Counted from the first letter of the stretch, positions 28,107 through 37,783 are shown. The stretch: 63,056 nt of DNA from Crocinitomicaceae bacterium (GCA_002716065.1 PAZE01000055.1:1-63056), one strand, 5' to 3'. The notes: generated by a model not told the origin, from the sequence alone. Numbers and translations are program-made.

Positions 28107-28754
28107 CTATTGTTTAACTAAAAATGGATTTGAGTATTTTTCTTTCCCGATAGTAGTTTCAGGACCATGACCACAATAAACCACCATTTTATCATCTAGT
28201 GAAAATAATTCTTTTCGAATGCTCTCTAACAATTGCTGATGATTTCCTCCAGGCAAATCTGTTCTACCAATACTCCCATCAAAAAGACAATCTCCATTAA
28301 TGACAAAATTGGAATTCTCAGAGATAAATACTACATGGCCAGGAGCATGACCTGGAACAAAACGAATATCTATTTTACTCTTACCAAAAGAAATTCCCTC
28401 AGAAAGGTTGAAAAATTTGCACTTATTAGGAGGTGAGTTTTTAACAGGGATTCCATACATTTTACAAACCATATTAAAAGCATTTAACGTTTGCAAATCA
28501 TCCTTATATATCCATAAATCAATATTGTATTTATTGGCAACAAATGAAGACCCAAAAACATGATCTAAATGACTATGTGTATGCCACAACATAACAGGGT
28601 TTAGCTGGGTTTCATCAATAAAATTACTTAACTCTTCTTCTTCCTCAACAGAAAAACACCCTGGATCAATAATTACACACTCTTTTGTTTCATCAAATAA
28701 AACATACGTGTTTTCCATAAAAGGATTAAATGTAAATTTCTTAACTGATATCAT
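28107..28754 (-). CDS. MBL-fold metal-dependent hydrolase (glyoxalase II-like)
   Basis: 215 residues. The zinc motif HTHSHLDH is at about 58-65, followed by metal-ligand His in GHAPGHV, Asp in INGDCLF and His in YCGHGPETT. The order and length match the small glyoxalase II-like/YcbL-type metallo-beta-lactamase group, which includes hydroxyacylglutathione hydrolase relatives acting on thioesters. There is no signal peptide, so it is cytoplasmic. The substrate cannot be told. It is divergent from the 1085-residue gene with only 32 bases between the annotated starts; a minus-strand TACATTTG box lies there. Confidence 0.88.
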   Translation of the reverse strand: MISVKKFTFNPFMENTYVLFDETKECVIIDPGCFSVEEEEELSNFIDETQLNPVMLWHTHSHLDHVFGSSFVANKYNIDLWIYKDDLQTLNAFNMVCKMYGIPVKNSPPNKCKFFNLSEGISFGKSKIDIRFVPGHAPGHVVFISENSNFVINGDCLFDGSIGRTDLPGGNHQQLLESIRKELFSLDDKMVVYCGHGPETTIGKEKYSNPFLVKQ

Positions 28755-28774
28755 TTGATTATGAATTGAAAATA

Positions 28775-28782
28775 CAAATGTA
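28775..28782 (-). promoter_or_regulatory. -7 box TACATTTG for the MBL hydrolase gene
   Basis: An exact TAnnTTTG match on the minus strand, 21 bases before the ATG at 28754. No clear -33 TTG at the right spacing. It abuts the -33 element of the opposite promoter. Confidence 0.5.
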
Positions 28783-28810
28783 TTGAATGATACGAATTTC
28801 TGTATCTTTA
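28783..28810 (+). promoter_or_regulatory. Promoter of the 1085-residue protein, overlapping the annotated 5' end
   Basis: TTG (28783-28785), 17 bases, TATCTTTA (28803-28810), one mismatch from TAnnTTTG. It covers the first annotated codons of the gene at 28787 and predicts a transcript beginning near 28817, which favours translation from TTG at 28826. Confidence 0.5.
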
Positions 28811-31800
28811 CGTTATAATGCTGCTTTGGACCTAAAAAAAACCATATCCCTACTTATATTTTTGCTCACTTGTCTTTTAGCGAAAACACAATATTACTCT
28901 GGATCAGATATAGAATTTGGACAAAACAGAGTTCAGTACAATAGTTTTTTCTGGCAGTCTTATGATTTTGAGAGATTTAAAATCTATTTCCAGCAAAGTG
29001 GTAGAAAACACGCCATATATACTGCCAAAACAGCTCATAAACACCTTCAAGAATTAGAAAAGTTTCTTGACTATGAAACCAACGAAAAAATTCATTTTGT
29101 GGTTTTTAACACTCAAAGTGAATTCCGACAAAGTAATATTGGCTTAGAAACCAATAACATTACTTCAAACATTGGTGGAACTGCTCGTATTGAAGGAAAC
29201 AAAATATTTATATACTATGAAGGAGATCATATAAAATTAAACAACCAAATTAGAACAGGACTATCTCAATTACTTGTTACTAGAATTTTATATGGTGACA
29301 ACTGGAAACAAAGCATTAAAAACGCCTCTTTACTAAATGTTCCCGAATGGTTTAGTAAAGGAATTGTTTCCTATTTGGGAGAACCATGGTCCACAACAAC
29401 CGACAATGAAGTTAAAAATAAAATACTTTCAGGTAGGTACGATAAGTTTAGCCACCTTACTGGTGAACAAGCAAGATTAGCAGGAAAAACAATTTGGAAC
29501 TATATAGATGAAGTTTATGGACCAAGAATGATTCCTAACATATTGTATATGACAAGGGTCAGCAAAAATATTGAAAGTGGATTCATCTATGTTCTTGGAG
29601 TTAACCTATCTAAACTATCTGATGACTTTGTGAATTATTATAAGAAAAGATACCTATCTGACATTGAAGGAAGAATTGACCCACAGTTTACTCAACTGTC
29701 CATTAGAAGCAGAAAAAAAAGAGTCTACCAACAATTTAAAGTCAGTCCTAATCAAAAGTACTGCTCATTCACAACAAATCAACTTGGACAATACAAGGTT
29801 TTTCTTTACGAAATTGAAAAAAAGAAAAAAAGAAAAATTGCAAAAGGAAGCCATAAATTAAATCGTATTCCTGATTATTCATTTCCTAATTTAGCTTGGC
29901 ATCCCAATGGAAAAGTCTTGGCTTTTATTGAAGAAAAAAAAGGAAACCTTGTACTTAATTTATACAATACTGAAACAAGAAAAAAAACCAAAAGAACACT
30001 GCTTAATATTGAAAAAGTATTGTCAATGGAGTACTCAAAAAAAGGAAATAAAATTATATTTTCAGCGGTAAGTAGCGGCCAAACCGATCTTTACCTTTAC
30101 AATATTTTAGGAAACAGTCAACTTCAAATAACCAATGACTTATACGATGACTTATACCCATCTTTCACAACCGAAAATACAGTAATCTTTTCTTCTAACA
30201 GACCTGATGACACATTAAGAAGCTCCGGAAAAATAAGAACAATAAACGATGACTTAGACATCTACTTAATTTCTGTTACAGGGGAAAAAACGCTTAAAAG
30301 CCTAACAAATACTCCAATAATTGACGAAAAACATCCTTACTCTTATGATTCAAAACACTATACCTATATTTCAAATAACAATGGAATCTACAATAGATAT
30401 ATCGCCTATAAAGACAGCTCAATTAGCTATATAGACACCGCTATTCATTACAATTATTTTAATGTAACCGACAGACTTTCCAACTACCCTAATGATGTTT
30501 TAGAGCTTTCTCATTCGGGGAAAAATTCCCATTTTTCATTACTTATGAAAGAAAATGATAGGTATAAATTTTTTATCGGTTCAGCTGAAAAAGATTTGAT
30601 TTTTGAAGACAAATTAAGGCCTACTTCATTCATGGAATACCTTAATTTAAACTCTTCTGAAAATCCATCTAAAAATGAACTAACTATAAGTAAAGATATT
30701 CAAGATGCAGAAGATGGAATAGTCAATATTAACAACTATCTATTTGATGATGAAATTAAAGAGACTATTAAAAATGAAAATAGCGTTGTACAAGATTCTC
30801 TTTTAAATACCAATCCTAAAAAAGAAGAAAAAAAAGAAACCTTTGCTCTTCCAAGACAAGACATTTACAAAGTTAATTTCACAGTAGATAAAGTTTTAAT
30901 GCAACTAAATCCAACTTTCAACAATCAATCCTACCAACGAATTTCTGAAAATGGATTTCAAAATGCAGGTTTAGATGGATTTTCAATTATTAATGCTAAA
31001 GATGTTTTTGAAGATTATAGAATAATTGGTGGTTTTAAAGGCCCTATTCAAATTAACAATACTGGTTATTTATTAATTTACGAAAACTTAAAGTCAAGAC
31101 TTGACAAAAGATACTTAATTTCCAGACAAACCTATCAACAGCTTTACAATAATTTCCAAGTAAAGAAAACAACTACTTATGACTTTAAGCACAACCTTAA
31201 ATTTCCTTTTAGTGAAGTAGCAAGCTTACGCCTAACTAATCATTTGAGATTCGATCATACGGTTACTTCAAGTACAGAGCCACTAACCTTAATTGCTGAA
31301 AATGAAAACCATTATTTAGGAGGTTTACTTTTAGAGTACGTTTATGATGCTACAAGACAAATAGGTCTAAATATTCAAAATGGAACAAAATTTAAACTTT
31401 GGGGTGAGGCTTACAGAGAATTAAATGTAAATGAAACCGATTTTTTTGTAGTTGGTTTTGACTTTAGAAACTATCAAAAAATACATAGAAACATTGTTTT
31501 TGCTTCAAGATTTGCTTTAAGCTCCTCTTTTGGTAGTCAACGATTGTTGTATTACATGGGTGGAGTAGACAATTGGTTGTGGGCCCAATATGATGGCTCA
31601 ATAATACCTGACCCCAATCAAAATTATCAATTCCAAACAATAGCAACGCCCATGAGGGGATTTTTCCAAAACGCAAGAAATGGAAATACATTTGCTGCCA
31701 TAAACAACGAACTAAGGATACCGCTATTTAGTTACTTTTCTCCTAAACCACTGCGCTCTGATTTTTTGGAAAATTTCATGGTAATTGGGTTTAATGACAT

Positions 31801-32044
31801 TGGCACCGCTTGGACAGGCGTTAACCCCTACTCCGAAAGCAACTCCTTTAACACAACCCAAATTAATGGACATAACTATACCATAACACTTCAAAATCAA
31901 AAAGAACCAATTATTTACGGGTATGGATTTGGTTTGCGATCAAGAATTCTTGGCTATTATGTTCGGTTTGACTGGGCTTGGGGGGTTAATGACGGAGTCA
32001 TAATGCCCTCAATTAAACATCTCTCACTATCTTTAGACTTTTAA
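28787..32044 (+). CDS. Outer-membrane protein: peptidase MA-like domain, TolB-like propeller, beta-barrel
   Basis: 1085 residues from the ATG at 28787. A TTG at 28826 would start DLKKTISLLIFLLTCLLAKT, a cleaner signal peptide, and fits the promoter at 28783-28810. Residues about 50-290 resemble the gluzincin peptidase MA-like fold (VPEWFSKGIVSYLGEPW), but the HExxH helix reads TGLSQLLVTRI, so it should be inactive. About 300-560 contains WD40/PD40-type propeller repeats (SFPNLAWHPNGKVLAFI, DLYPSFTTENTVIFSSNRPD). An acidic linker follows, then a C-terminal region (about 690-1085) rich in aromatic alternating strands, ending LSLSLDF with a terminal Phe, as in BamA/Omp85-like barrels. Function unknown; perhaps surface assembly or transport. 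The TSUP gene follows after 1 base. Confidence 0.8.
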   Translation: MIRISVSLRYNAALDLKKTISLLIFLLTCLLAKTQYYSGSDIEFGQNRVQYNSFFWQSYDFERFKIYFQQSGRKHAIYTAKTAHKHLQELEKFLDYETNEKIHFVVFNTQSEFRQSNIGLETNNITSNIGGTARIEGNKIFIYYEGDHIKLNNQIRTGLSQLLVTRILYGDNWKQSIKNASLLNVPEWFSKGIVSYLGEPWSTTTDNEVKNKILSGRYDKFSHLTGEQARLAGKTIWNYIDEVYGPRMIPNILYMTRVSKNIESGFIYVLGVNLSKLSDDFVNYYKKRYLSDIEGRIDPQFTQLSIRSRKKRVYQQFKVSPNQKYCSFTTNQLGQYKVFLYEIEKKKKRKIAKGSHKLNRIPDYSFPNLAWHPNGKVLAFIEEKKGNLVLNLYNTETRKKTKRTLLNIEKVLSMEYSKKGNKIIFSAVSSGQTDLYLYNILGNSQLQITNDLYDDLYPSFTTENTVIFSSNRPDDTLRSSGKIRTINDDLDIYLISVTGEKTLKSLTNTPIIDEKHPYSYDSKHYTYISNNNGIYNRYIAYKDSSISYIDTAIHYNYFNVTDRLSNYPNDVLELSHSGKNSHFSLLMKENDRYKFFIGSAEKDLIFEDKLRPTSFMEYLNLNSSENPSKNELTISKDIQDAEDGIVNINNYLFDDEIKETIKNENSVVQDSLLNTNPKKEEKKETFALPRQDIYKVNFTVDKVLMQLNPTFNNQSYQRISENGFQNAGLDGFSIINAKDVFEDYRIIGGFKGPIQINNTGYLLIYENLKSRLDKRYLISRQTYQQLYNNFQVKKTTTYDFKHNLKFPFSEVASLRLTNHLRFDHTVTSSTEPLTLIAENENHYLGGLLLEYVYDATRQIGLNIQNGTKFKLWGEAYRELNVNETDFFVVGFDFRNYQKIHRNIVFASRFALSSSFGSQRLLYYMGGVDNWLWAQYDGSIIPDPNQNYQFQTIATPMRGFFQNARNGNTFAAINNELRIPLFSYFSPKPLRSDFLENFMVIGFNDIGTAWTGVNPYSESNSFNTTQINGHNYTITLQNQKEPIIYGYGFGLRSRILGYYVRFDWAWGVNDGVIMPSIKHLSLSLDF

Positions 32045-32045
32045 A

Positions 32046-32447
32046 ATGGATAGTCAAACACTTATAATATTAATCTTTATTGGATTAACTGCTGGAATAG
32101 CAAGTGGATTTATTGGGATTGGTGGTGGTATAGTTATTATTCCTGCATTGATTTATTTTTTAGGACTAACTCAATTTGAGGCTCAGGGAGTTTCGCTTAC
32201 ACTTATGCTGCCGCCAATAGGGGTTTTAGCTTTCTACAATTACTACCAACAGGGACATCTTTCAAAACAACTAATCATCTTTGCATTAATCATGGGTGCC
32301 GCGTTCATATTAGGTGGTTTTATTGGATCTAAAATCTCGCTTAAAACACCTGTTCATTGGGTTAAAATTATCTTTGGATCAGTCATGCTGTATGTGTCTA
32401 TTAAAATGATAATGAGTGGGTTGAAAATATTAATGGCTAATGATTAA
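32046..32447 (+). CDS. TSUP (TauE/SafE) family permease, half-size
   Basis: 133 residues with four predicted transmembrane helices. The first, with GLTAGIASGFIGIGGGIVII, carries the glycine-rich signature of the sulfite exporter TauE/SafE family. Full-length members have 240-280 residues from two homologous halves; this one has a single half, so it may work as a dimer. No frameshift is seen: the next frame belongs to the amidohydrolase, whose start overlaps the last 8 bases. The substrate is unknown (sulfur-containing anions in characterised members). It may be cotranscribed with both neighbours. Confidence 0.85.
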   Translation: MDSQTLIILIFIGLTAGIASGFIGIGGGIVIIPALIYFLGLTQFEAQGVSLTLMLPPIGVLAFYNYYQQGHLSKQLIIFALIMGAAFILGGFIGSKISLKTPVHWVKIIFGSVMLYVSIKMIMSGLKILMAND

Positions 32448-33621
32448 TAAAATAAAAAAACTATCTAACGAATTTCTTCCTGAAATTATTCGGATTAGAC
32501 GACACATGCACAAGCATCCAGAATTGTCTTTTCAAGAAAATAAAACCTCTGATTTCATTAAAAAAGAACTAAAAAAGATAGGCATCAACTTTACCAGTGG
32601 ACATGTTAACACGGGAATAATTGGGACTATTGAAGGTGAAAATCCTAAAAGTAAAACAGTATTATTAAGAGCAGATATAGATGCTTTACCCATTCATGAA
32701 AAAAACAACATTTCTTACAAATCATCTAATGATGGTGTTATGCATGCTTGTGGACATGATGCTCATTCAGCATCACTTTTAGGTGCGGCACAAATTTTAA
32801 ATCATTTAAAGAATGAGTTTACAGGAACCATAAAATTACTTTTTCAGCCTGCTGAAGAACAACTTCCAGGGGGTGCTAAATTATTAATTGAAGAGGGTGT
32901 TTTCAACAATATAAAACCTGATTTTTGTTTTGCTCAGCATGTTTTCCCTGAATTACCTTCTGGAAAAGTAGGATTTAAAAAAGGACTATACATGGCTTCA
33001 ACTGATGAAATTCACGTGACAGTATTCGGAAAAGGCGGACATGCCGCTCTTCCTCATAAGGTGATTGATCCAATAGTAATCGCTTCGCAACTCATCATTA
33101 ATCTTCAACAAATAATTAGCAGAAACAACAATCCCATTACTCCGTCTGTACTTTCTTTTGGATTTATTGAAGCAAAAGGGGCAACTAATGTTATTCCTAA
33201 TGAAGTAAAACTTAAAGGCACTTTTAGAACCTTTGATGAAAATTGGAGAGCAAAAGCGCATGAAAAAATGCTAAAAATGGCTTCTTCAATTGCAGAATCA
33301 ATGGGAGGCTCATGTGATTTTGAAATTAAAAAAGGATATCCATATTTAACCAATGATTTTAAAACAACTGATTTAGCTATTGAATCAGCCAAAGAATATT
33401 TAGGAGAAGAAAATGTTGTAGACTTAGATTTAAGAATGACTTCTGAAGACTTTGCATATCTTTCTCATGAATTTCCATCATGTTTCTACCGCTTAGGAAC
33501 ATTTGATGGTAAAAACGCTTCTAATTTACACACCCCTACCTTTAATATTGACGAAGGTTCATTAGAAATAGGAGCTGGACTTCTTTCCTATATCGCTATT
33601 CAGCAACTAAATACGCTATAA
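32440..33621 (+). CDS. M20-family amidohydrolase (N-acyl-amino-acid/hippurate hydrolase type)
   Basis: 393 residues. Metal-binding blocks: HACGHDAHSASLLG (about 103-116), PAEEQLPGGAKLL with the catalytic Glu pair (about 136-148), FAQHVFPELPSG (His about 168), and the last ligand His in NLHTPTFNID. A dimerisation domain is inserted at about 180-300 (GKGGHAALPH). The family removes acyl groups from N-acyl amino acids, or cleaves related amides; the exact substrate is not predictable. There is no signal peptide. Start ATG at 32440 overlaps the TSUP gene by 8 bases, which suggests translational coupling. Confidence 0.9.
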   Translation: MINKIKKLSNEFLPEIIRIRRHMHKHPELSFQENKTSDFIKKELKKIGINFTSGHVNTGIIGTIEGENPKSKTVLLRADIDALPIHEKNNISYKSSNDGVMHACGHDAHSASLLGAAQILNHLKNEFTGTIKLLFQPAEEQLPGGAKLLIEEGVFNNIKPDFCFAQHVFPELPSGKVGFKKGLYMASTDEIHVTVFGKGGHAALPHKVIDPIVIASQLIINLQQIISRNNNPITPSVLSFGFIEAKGATNVIPNEVKLKGTFRTFDENWRAKAHEKMLKMASSIAESMGGSCDFEIKKGYPYLTNDFKTTDLAIESAKEYLGEENVVDLDLRMTSEDFAYLSHEFPSCFYRLGTFDGKNASNLHTPTFNIDEGSLEIGAGLLSYIAIQQLNTL

Positions 33622-33704
33622 AATCCAACAAAATAGACGACTTATAGCTTTAATTAGTACACGAAATAACTTATATTAGTAATAATTAAATTTTTAATTT
33701 TTTG

Positions 33705-35903
33705 ATGCAAATTGCAAGGATGAAAACAGCTGACGCTCTACAAAAATATTTTGGATTTACTAAATTCAAAGGAGAACAAGAAGCTGTTATTGATAATTTA
33801 TTAGCTGGGCAAAACACCTTTGTAATTATGCCTACTGGTGGTGGAAAATCACTTTGCTATCAACTACCAGCATTAATGAGCGAAGGAACAGCAATTGTGG
33901 TTTCTCCCCTAATAGCTTTGATGAAAAATCAGGTTGATGCCATTCGTCAAGTTAGTGAGGATGACAGTATTGCTCACTTTTTAAACTCCTCTTTAAATAA
34001 GACAGAATCCAATCGAGTTAGAAGTGATGTGTCTGAAGGGAAGACCAAACTCCTTTATGTTGCGCCTGAATCCCTAACCAAACAAGCAAATATTGATTTT
34101 TTAACTTCTATAAAAATTTCTTTTTTTGCTATTGACGAGGCTCATTGTATTTCTGAATGGGGGCATGATTTCAGACCTGAATACAGAAGGTTAAAACCTA
34201 TTATTAAAGCAATTGATAATGTTCCCATTATAGCACTCACTGCTACTGCAACGCCAAAAGTTCAAACGGACATCCAAAAAAACTTAGGCATGCTAGATGC
34301 CAAGTTATTTAAAGCTTCTTTCAATAGAGCTAACCTTTTTTATGAAATTCGGCCAAAAAAAGATGTTCAAAAAGAAATTGTTCGTTTTATCAAACAACGC
34401 AAAAATAAGTCTGGAATTGTATATTGTTTAAGCAGGAAAAAAGTAGAAGAATTAGCTCAAATTATTCAAGTTAATGGGATAAAGGCGTTGCCTTATCATG
34501 CTGGGCTGGATGCCTCAACAAGAGCCAAACATCAAGACATGTTTCTTATGGAAGATGCGGATGTTATTGTTGCTACGATTGCTTTTGGGATGGGAATAGA
34601 TAAACCTGATGTGCGATTTGTTATTCATCATGACATCCCTAAATCATTAGAAAGCTACTACCAAGAAACTGGAAGAGCTGGAAGAGATGGTGGAGAAGGT
34701 CACTGTTTAGCTTTTTACAGCTATAAAGACATTGAAAAACTTGAAAAATTCTTACACAATAAACCTCTAGCTGAACAAGAAGTTGGTCACCAGCTATTAC
34801 AGGAAGTTGTTGCTTATTCAGAAACAAGTCTAAACAGAAGAAAATTTTTACTTCATTACTTCGGTGAAGACTTTGACGAAAAAAATGGTGAAGGGGCAAA
34901 CATGTGTGATAATTCTAGATTCCCTAAAGAAAGGTTTGAAGGAAAAGAACAAGTAAAAATGGCTCTTCAAACAATAACTAGTATTGAAGGAAAGCACAAG
35001 TTCAATTACTTTGTTGACATACTTTGTGGAAACAGCACATCAAAAGTTAAAACTTATAAACATGAAAATAATGCCTTTTTTGGAGCTGGCAAAAGTCACG
35101 ATGAACCTTTCTGGAATGCTGTTTACAGGCAAATTATTGTAGCTGGACTAGCAGCAAAAGAAATAGAATCTTACGGAACTCTTTTTCTTACTCCAAAAGG
35201 AAAAGAATTTATTAAATCACCTTTTTCATTTATGCTAGCTAAAGAACATGACTTTATCGATACAGATGATGAAGATGTTATTTTAGACCAAAAAGGTGGC
35301 GGAGGTGCTCTTGATCCAACACTTTTTAATTTGCTTAAAGACCTAAGAAAATCACTTTCTGTTAAATACAAAATTCCTCCTTTTGTCATTTTTCAAGACC
35401 CTTCACTAGAAGATATGACTATTCAATATCCTATTTCTATTGAAGACCTACAAAATATTTCAGGAGTTGGGAAGGGTAAAGCCATTAGATACGGAGCTCC
35501 ATTTGTAGAACTAATTGGCAAATATGTAAAAGAAAATAACATTGAAAGACATGATGATTTTGTAATTAAATCTATCGCCAACAAAAGTGCAGGAAAAGTT
35601 AATCTTATTAAAAACATTGACAAAAAAATACCTTTAGAGGAGATTGCCAAAAGTCAAGGTAAAGATTTAGAAAACATCATTACTGAAATTGAAAACATTG
35701 TAAACTCAGGAACTAAAATAAATATTGACTATCACCTTAATGACATACTAGATGACGACTCTCAAGAGGAAATTTATGAGTATTTCCTTGAAGATGCTGA
35801 GACTGATGATATCTCTGTTGCTCATGAAGAATTTGATGGTGATTATAGTGAAGATGAACTTCGCTTAATGAAAATTAAATTCATGAGTGAAATGGCTAAC
35901 TAA
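33705..35903 (+). CDS. recQ: ATP-dependent DNA helicase RecQ
   Basis: 732 residues from the ATG at 33705 (a TTG at 33702 and an ATG at 33720 are alternatives). The 3'-5' helicase acts in recombination and fork repair. Walker A is PTGGGKSLCYQLPAL, the DEAH box is IDEAHCISEWGHDFRPEYRRL's first part, motif V/VI is ATIAFGMGIDKPDVRF and ETGRAGRDG. The RecQ-Ct winged helix follows (about 410-515), then the HRDC domain (about 530-605). The zinc-binding cysteines of the RecQ-Ct region are missing: NRRKFLLHYFGEDF replaces the Cys-started block and only one Cys (NMCDNS) remains. The C-terminal 80 residues are acidic (EEFDGDYSEDELRLMK). It is followed after 6-12 bases by a T9SS cargo gene. Confidence 0.93.
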   Translation: MQIARMKTADALQKYFGFTKFKGEQEAVIDNLLAGQNTFVIMPTGGGKSLCYQLPALMSEGTAIVVSPLIALMKNQVDAIRQVSEDDSIAHFLNSSLNKTESNRVRSDVSEGKTKLLYVAPESLTKQANIDFLTSIKISFFAIDEAHCISEWGHDFRPEYRRLKPIIKAIDNVPIIALTATATPKVQTDIQKNLGMLDAKLFKASFNRANLFYEIRPKKDVQKEIVRFIKQRKNKSGIVYCLSRKKVEELAQIIQVNGIKALPYHAGLDASTRAKHQDMFLMEDADVIVATIAFGMGIDKPDVRFVIHHDIPKSLESYYQETGRAGRDGGEGHCLAFYSYKDIEKLEKFLHNKPLAEQEVGHQLLQEVVAYSETSLNRRKFLLHYFGEDFDEKNGEGANMCDNSRFPKERFEGKEQVKMALQTITSIEGKHKFNYFVDILCGNSTSKVKTYKHENNAFFGAGKSHDEPFWNAVYRQIIVAGLAAKEIESYGTLFLTPKGKEFIKSPFSFMLAKEHDFIDTDDEDVILDQKGGGGALDPTLFNLLKDLRKSLSVKYKIPPFVIFQDPSLEDMTIQYPISIEDLQNISGVGKGKAIRYGAPFVELIGKYVKENNIERHDDFVIKSIANKSAGKVNLIKNIDKKIPLEEIAKSQGKDLENIITEIENIVNSGTKINIDYHLNDILDDDSQEEIYEYFLEDAETDDISVAHEEFDGDYSEDELRLMKIKFMSEMAN

Positions 35904-35909
35904 AACTAT

Positions 35910-37736
35910 ATGCTTATGAAAACATTTTTTACTTCTTTATTTGTACTAATGTCCTTTTTGTTTTTTGCTCAACAGCATGGCTTAAATTACCCACTAGAAA
36001 TTAGCAATGATTGCATAGAACATCATTCAATAAAACAGCCCTCTATCTCCAACCAACTTAAAACTGGAGACACTATTTGGAGTGAAGATTTTGGAAATGG
36101 ATTTCCCTCTGGTTGGACAATTGAAGACCTCTCAGGAATATGTCCATGGGTGTGGTCCAATGATGGATCATGGGGATATTTTAATTCTAATAATGGATCT
36201 TCCCCCGGAACAGCTATTAACTCTACCACAGCAGCTAATGGTTTTTTAATTTGCGATCCTGATTCTGCAAACAATGTCACATACGGTCAACCCTCTGGTG
36301 CAAATTATCAATATTTAGAAAGCTACTTCACTACTAATTCCATAGATTTATCAGGCTATCCTGCAGTAGTTCTAGAATTTCAACAATACTTTAGATACAA
36401 CAATGGAATTGATTTAAAAGTTATGGTTAGCACCAATAATGTTACTTGGACAACCTACAACGTTCAGGGGAATTCATCAAACAATACTGCATCAACAAAT
36501 GCTGACACTGTAAAACTTAACATTTCTGCTGTTGCCGGGAACCAACCTAATGTATACATAAAAATTGGCTGGAGCGCAAGAGTATATTTTTGGATGATTG
36601 ATGACATGAAAATTTTAGAAGCAGATCCAAATGATTTAGCAATAAAGACAAATTACTTTGAAACCTTAGGCCTTCCCTACTACAAAATCCCAACATCACA
36701 GTTAACCGATATAAATTTCTCAGCAACTGTTGTTAATAATGGTGCTAATGACCAAACCAACAGCAAACTTACTGTAGATGTTAATGGCACATCAATAGGC
36801 TCAAGCCCAACAACTACAATTACTACCAGCAGTAGTGACTCTTTATACCTTTCACAAAGCTACGTTCCGCCTAGCTCTACTGGTCAGTACAATGTAAAAT
36901 GGACAGTTAGTTCAGATTCCCTTGACAACACCCCTTCAGACAATTATAAAACATCAATTATTGAAGTTACCGATTATACATATGCGAGAGACAACAACAT
37001 AAAAGATGGAAACAGATGGAATCAGGGAGAACCATATGAGCTTGGTAATTTATTTGACATAATAAACAACCAAGATGTATGGGCAGTTGACTTTGTGGTG
37101 GATGATGCCACTGAACCTGGCACAATTGTATATGGTATATTGTATTCAATTGACGCGAGCTCAGGTGATTTTATTTTTGAACAAAATACAGACGACTACA
37201 CCATATCACAAACAGAAATCGACAATGAAGCAACCATAAGTCTTCCCTTTTTTAGCCCTTTTCCATTAAATAGTGGAAGAACATACTTAATTATGGTTGG
37301 AACCTATGGAGATGGTGGAGCAACCAATGATTTGGTTGTTCGAACTGCAGGTATTTCTGATCCTCAAACATCTTTTAAATACGATGGTGCGGATTTAACT
37401 TGGTACTACACTACTAAAACCCCAATGGTTAGAATGAATTTTGACCCAGTCTTCTCTATTAATGAAGCTACAGCATCTAGTGCTTTTGTTAATCAAAACC
37501 AACCTAATCCATTTTCTTTTGAAACCACTATTAATTATAGTGTAAATACATCTGGAAGCTATGTTTTTGAAGTAACTAATGTTGCCGGTAAAATCATACA
37601 TGAAAAAAATCTTGGGCTAAAACATAAAGGAAATTACTCCATCAAATTTCAGTCTAATAATTTAGCTCCTGGAATCTATTTTTATTCTTTAATTAACAAC
37701 AAAAGAAGAATCACAAAAAAAATGATTATTCAATAA
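35910..37736 (+). CDS. T9SS-secreted protein, paralogue 1 of a tandem pair
   Basis: 608 residues from the ATG at 35910; MKTFFTSLFVLMSFLFFAQ from the ATG at 35916 is the neater signal peptide. An N-terminal jelly-roll domain (about 55-245: IWSEDFGNGFPSGWTIEDLSG, VVLEFQQYFRY, WMIDDMKIL) is followed by a CARDB-like domain (about 250-360). A third module (about 365-520) begins TYARDNNIKDGNRWNQGEPY and contains YSIDASSGDFIFE and GTYGDGGATNDLV. The C-terminus has NQNQPNPFSFETTINY and ends RRITKKMIIQ, a T9SS type A signal. All modules are shared with the next gene. Function unknown, probably surface binding. Confidence 0.87.
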   Translation: MLMKTFFTSLFVLMSFLFFAQQHGLNYPLEISNDCIEHHSIKQPSISNQLKTGDTIWSEDFGNGFPSGWTIEDLSGICPWVWSNDGSWGYFNSNNGSSPGTAINSTTAANGFLICDPDSANNVTYGQPSGANYQYLESYFTTNSIDLSGYPAVVLEFQQYFRYNNGIDLKVMVSTNNVTWTTYNVQGNSSNNTASTNADTVKLNISAVAGNQPNVYIKIGWSARVYFWMIDDMKILEADPNDLAIKTNYFETLGLPYYKIPTSQLTDINFSATVVNNGANDQTNSKLTVDVNGTSIGSSPTTTITTSSSDSLYLSQSYVPPSSTGQYNVKWTVSSDSLDNTPSDNYKTSIIEVTDYTYARDNNIKDGNRWNQGEPYELGNLFDIINNQDVWAVDFVVDDATEPGTIVYGILYSIDASSGDFIFEQNTDDYTISQTEIDNEATISLPFFSPFPLNSGRTYLIMVGTYGDGGATNDLVVRTAGISDPQTSFKYDGADLTWYYTTKTPMVRMNFDPVFSINEATASSAFVNQNQPNPFSFETTINYSVNTSGSYVFEVTNVAGKIIHEKNLGLKHKGNYSIKFQSNNLAPGIYFYSLINNKRRITKKMIIQ

Positions 37737-37775
37737 AAATCTGATTTTAAGGCAACTTTATCTTATTTTTTGAAT

Positions 37776-37783
37776 TACATTTG
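37776..37783 (+). promoter_or_regulatory. -7 box TACATTTG of the second tandem T9SS gene
   Basis: Exact TAnnTTTG, 22 bases before the ATG at 37805. It overlaps a possible TTG start at 37781, so that start would not be on the transcript. The -33 region is poor. Confidence 0.55.
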
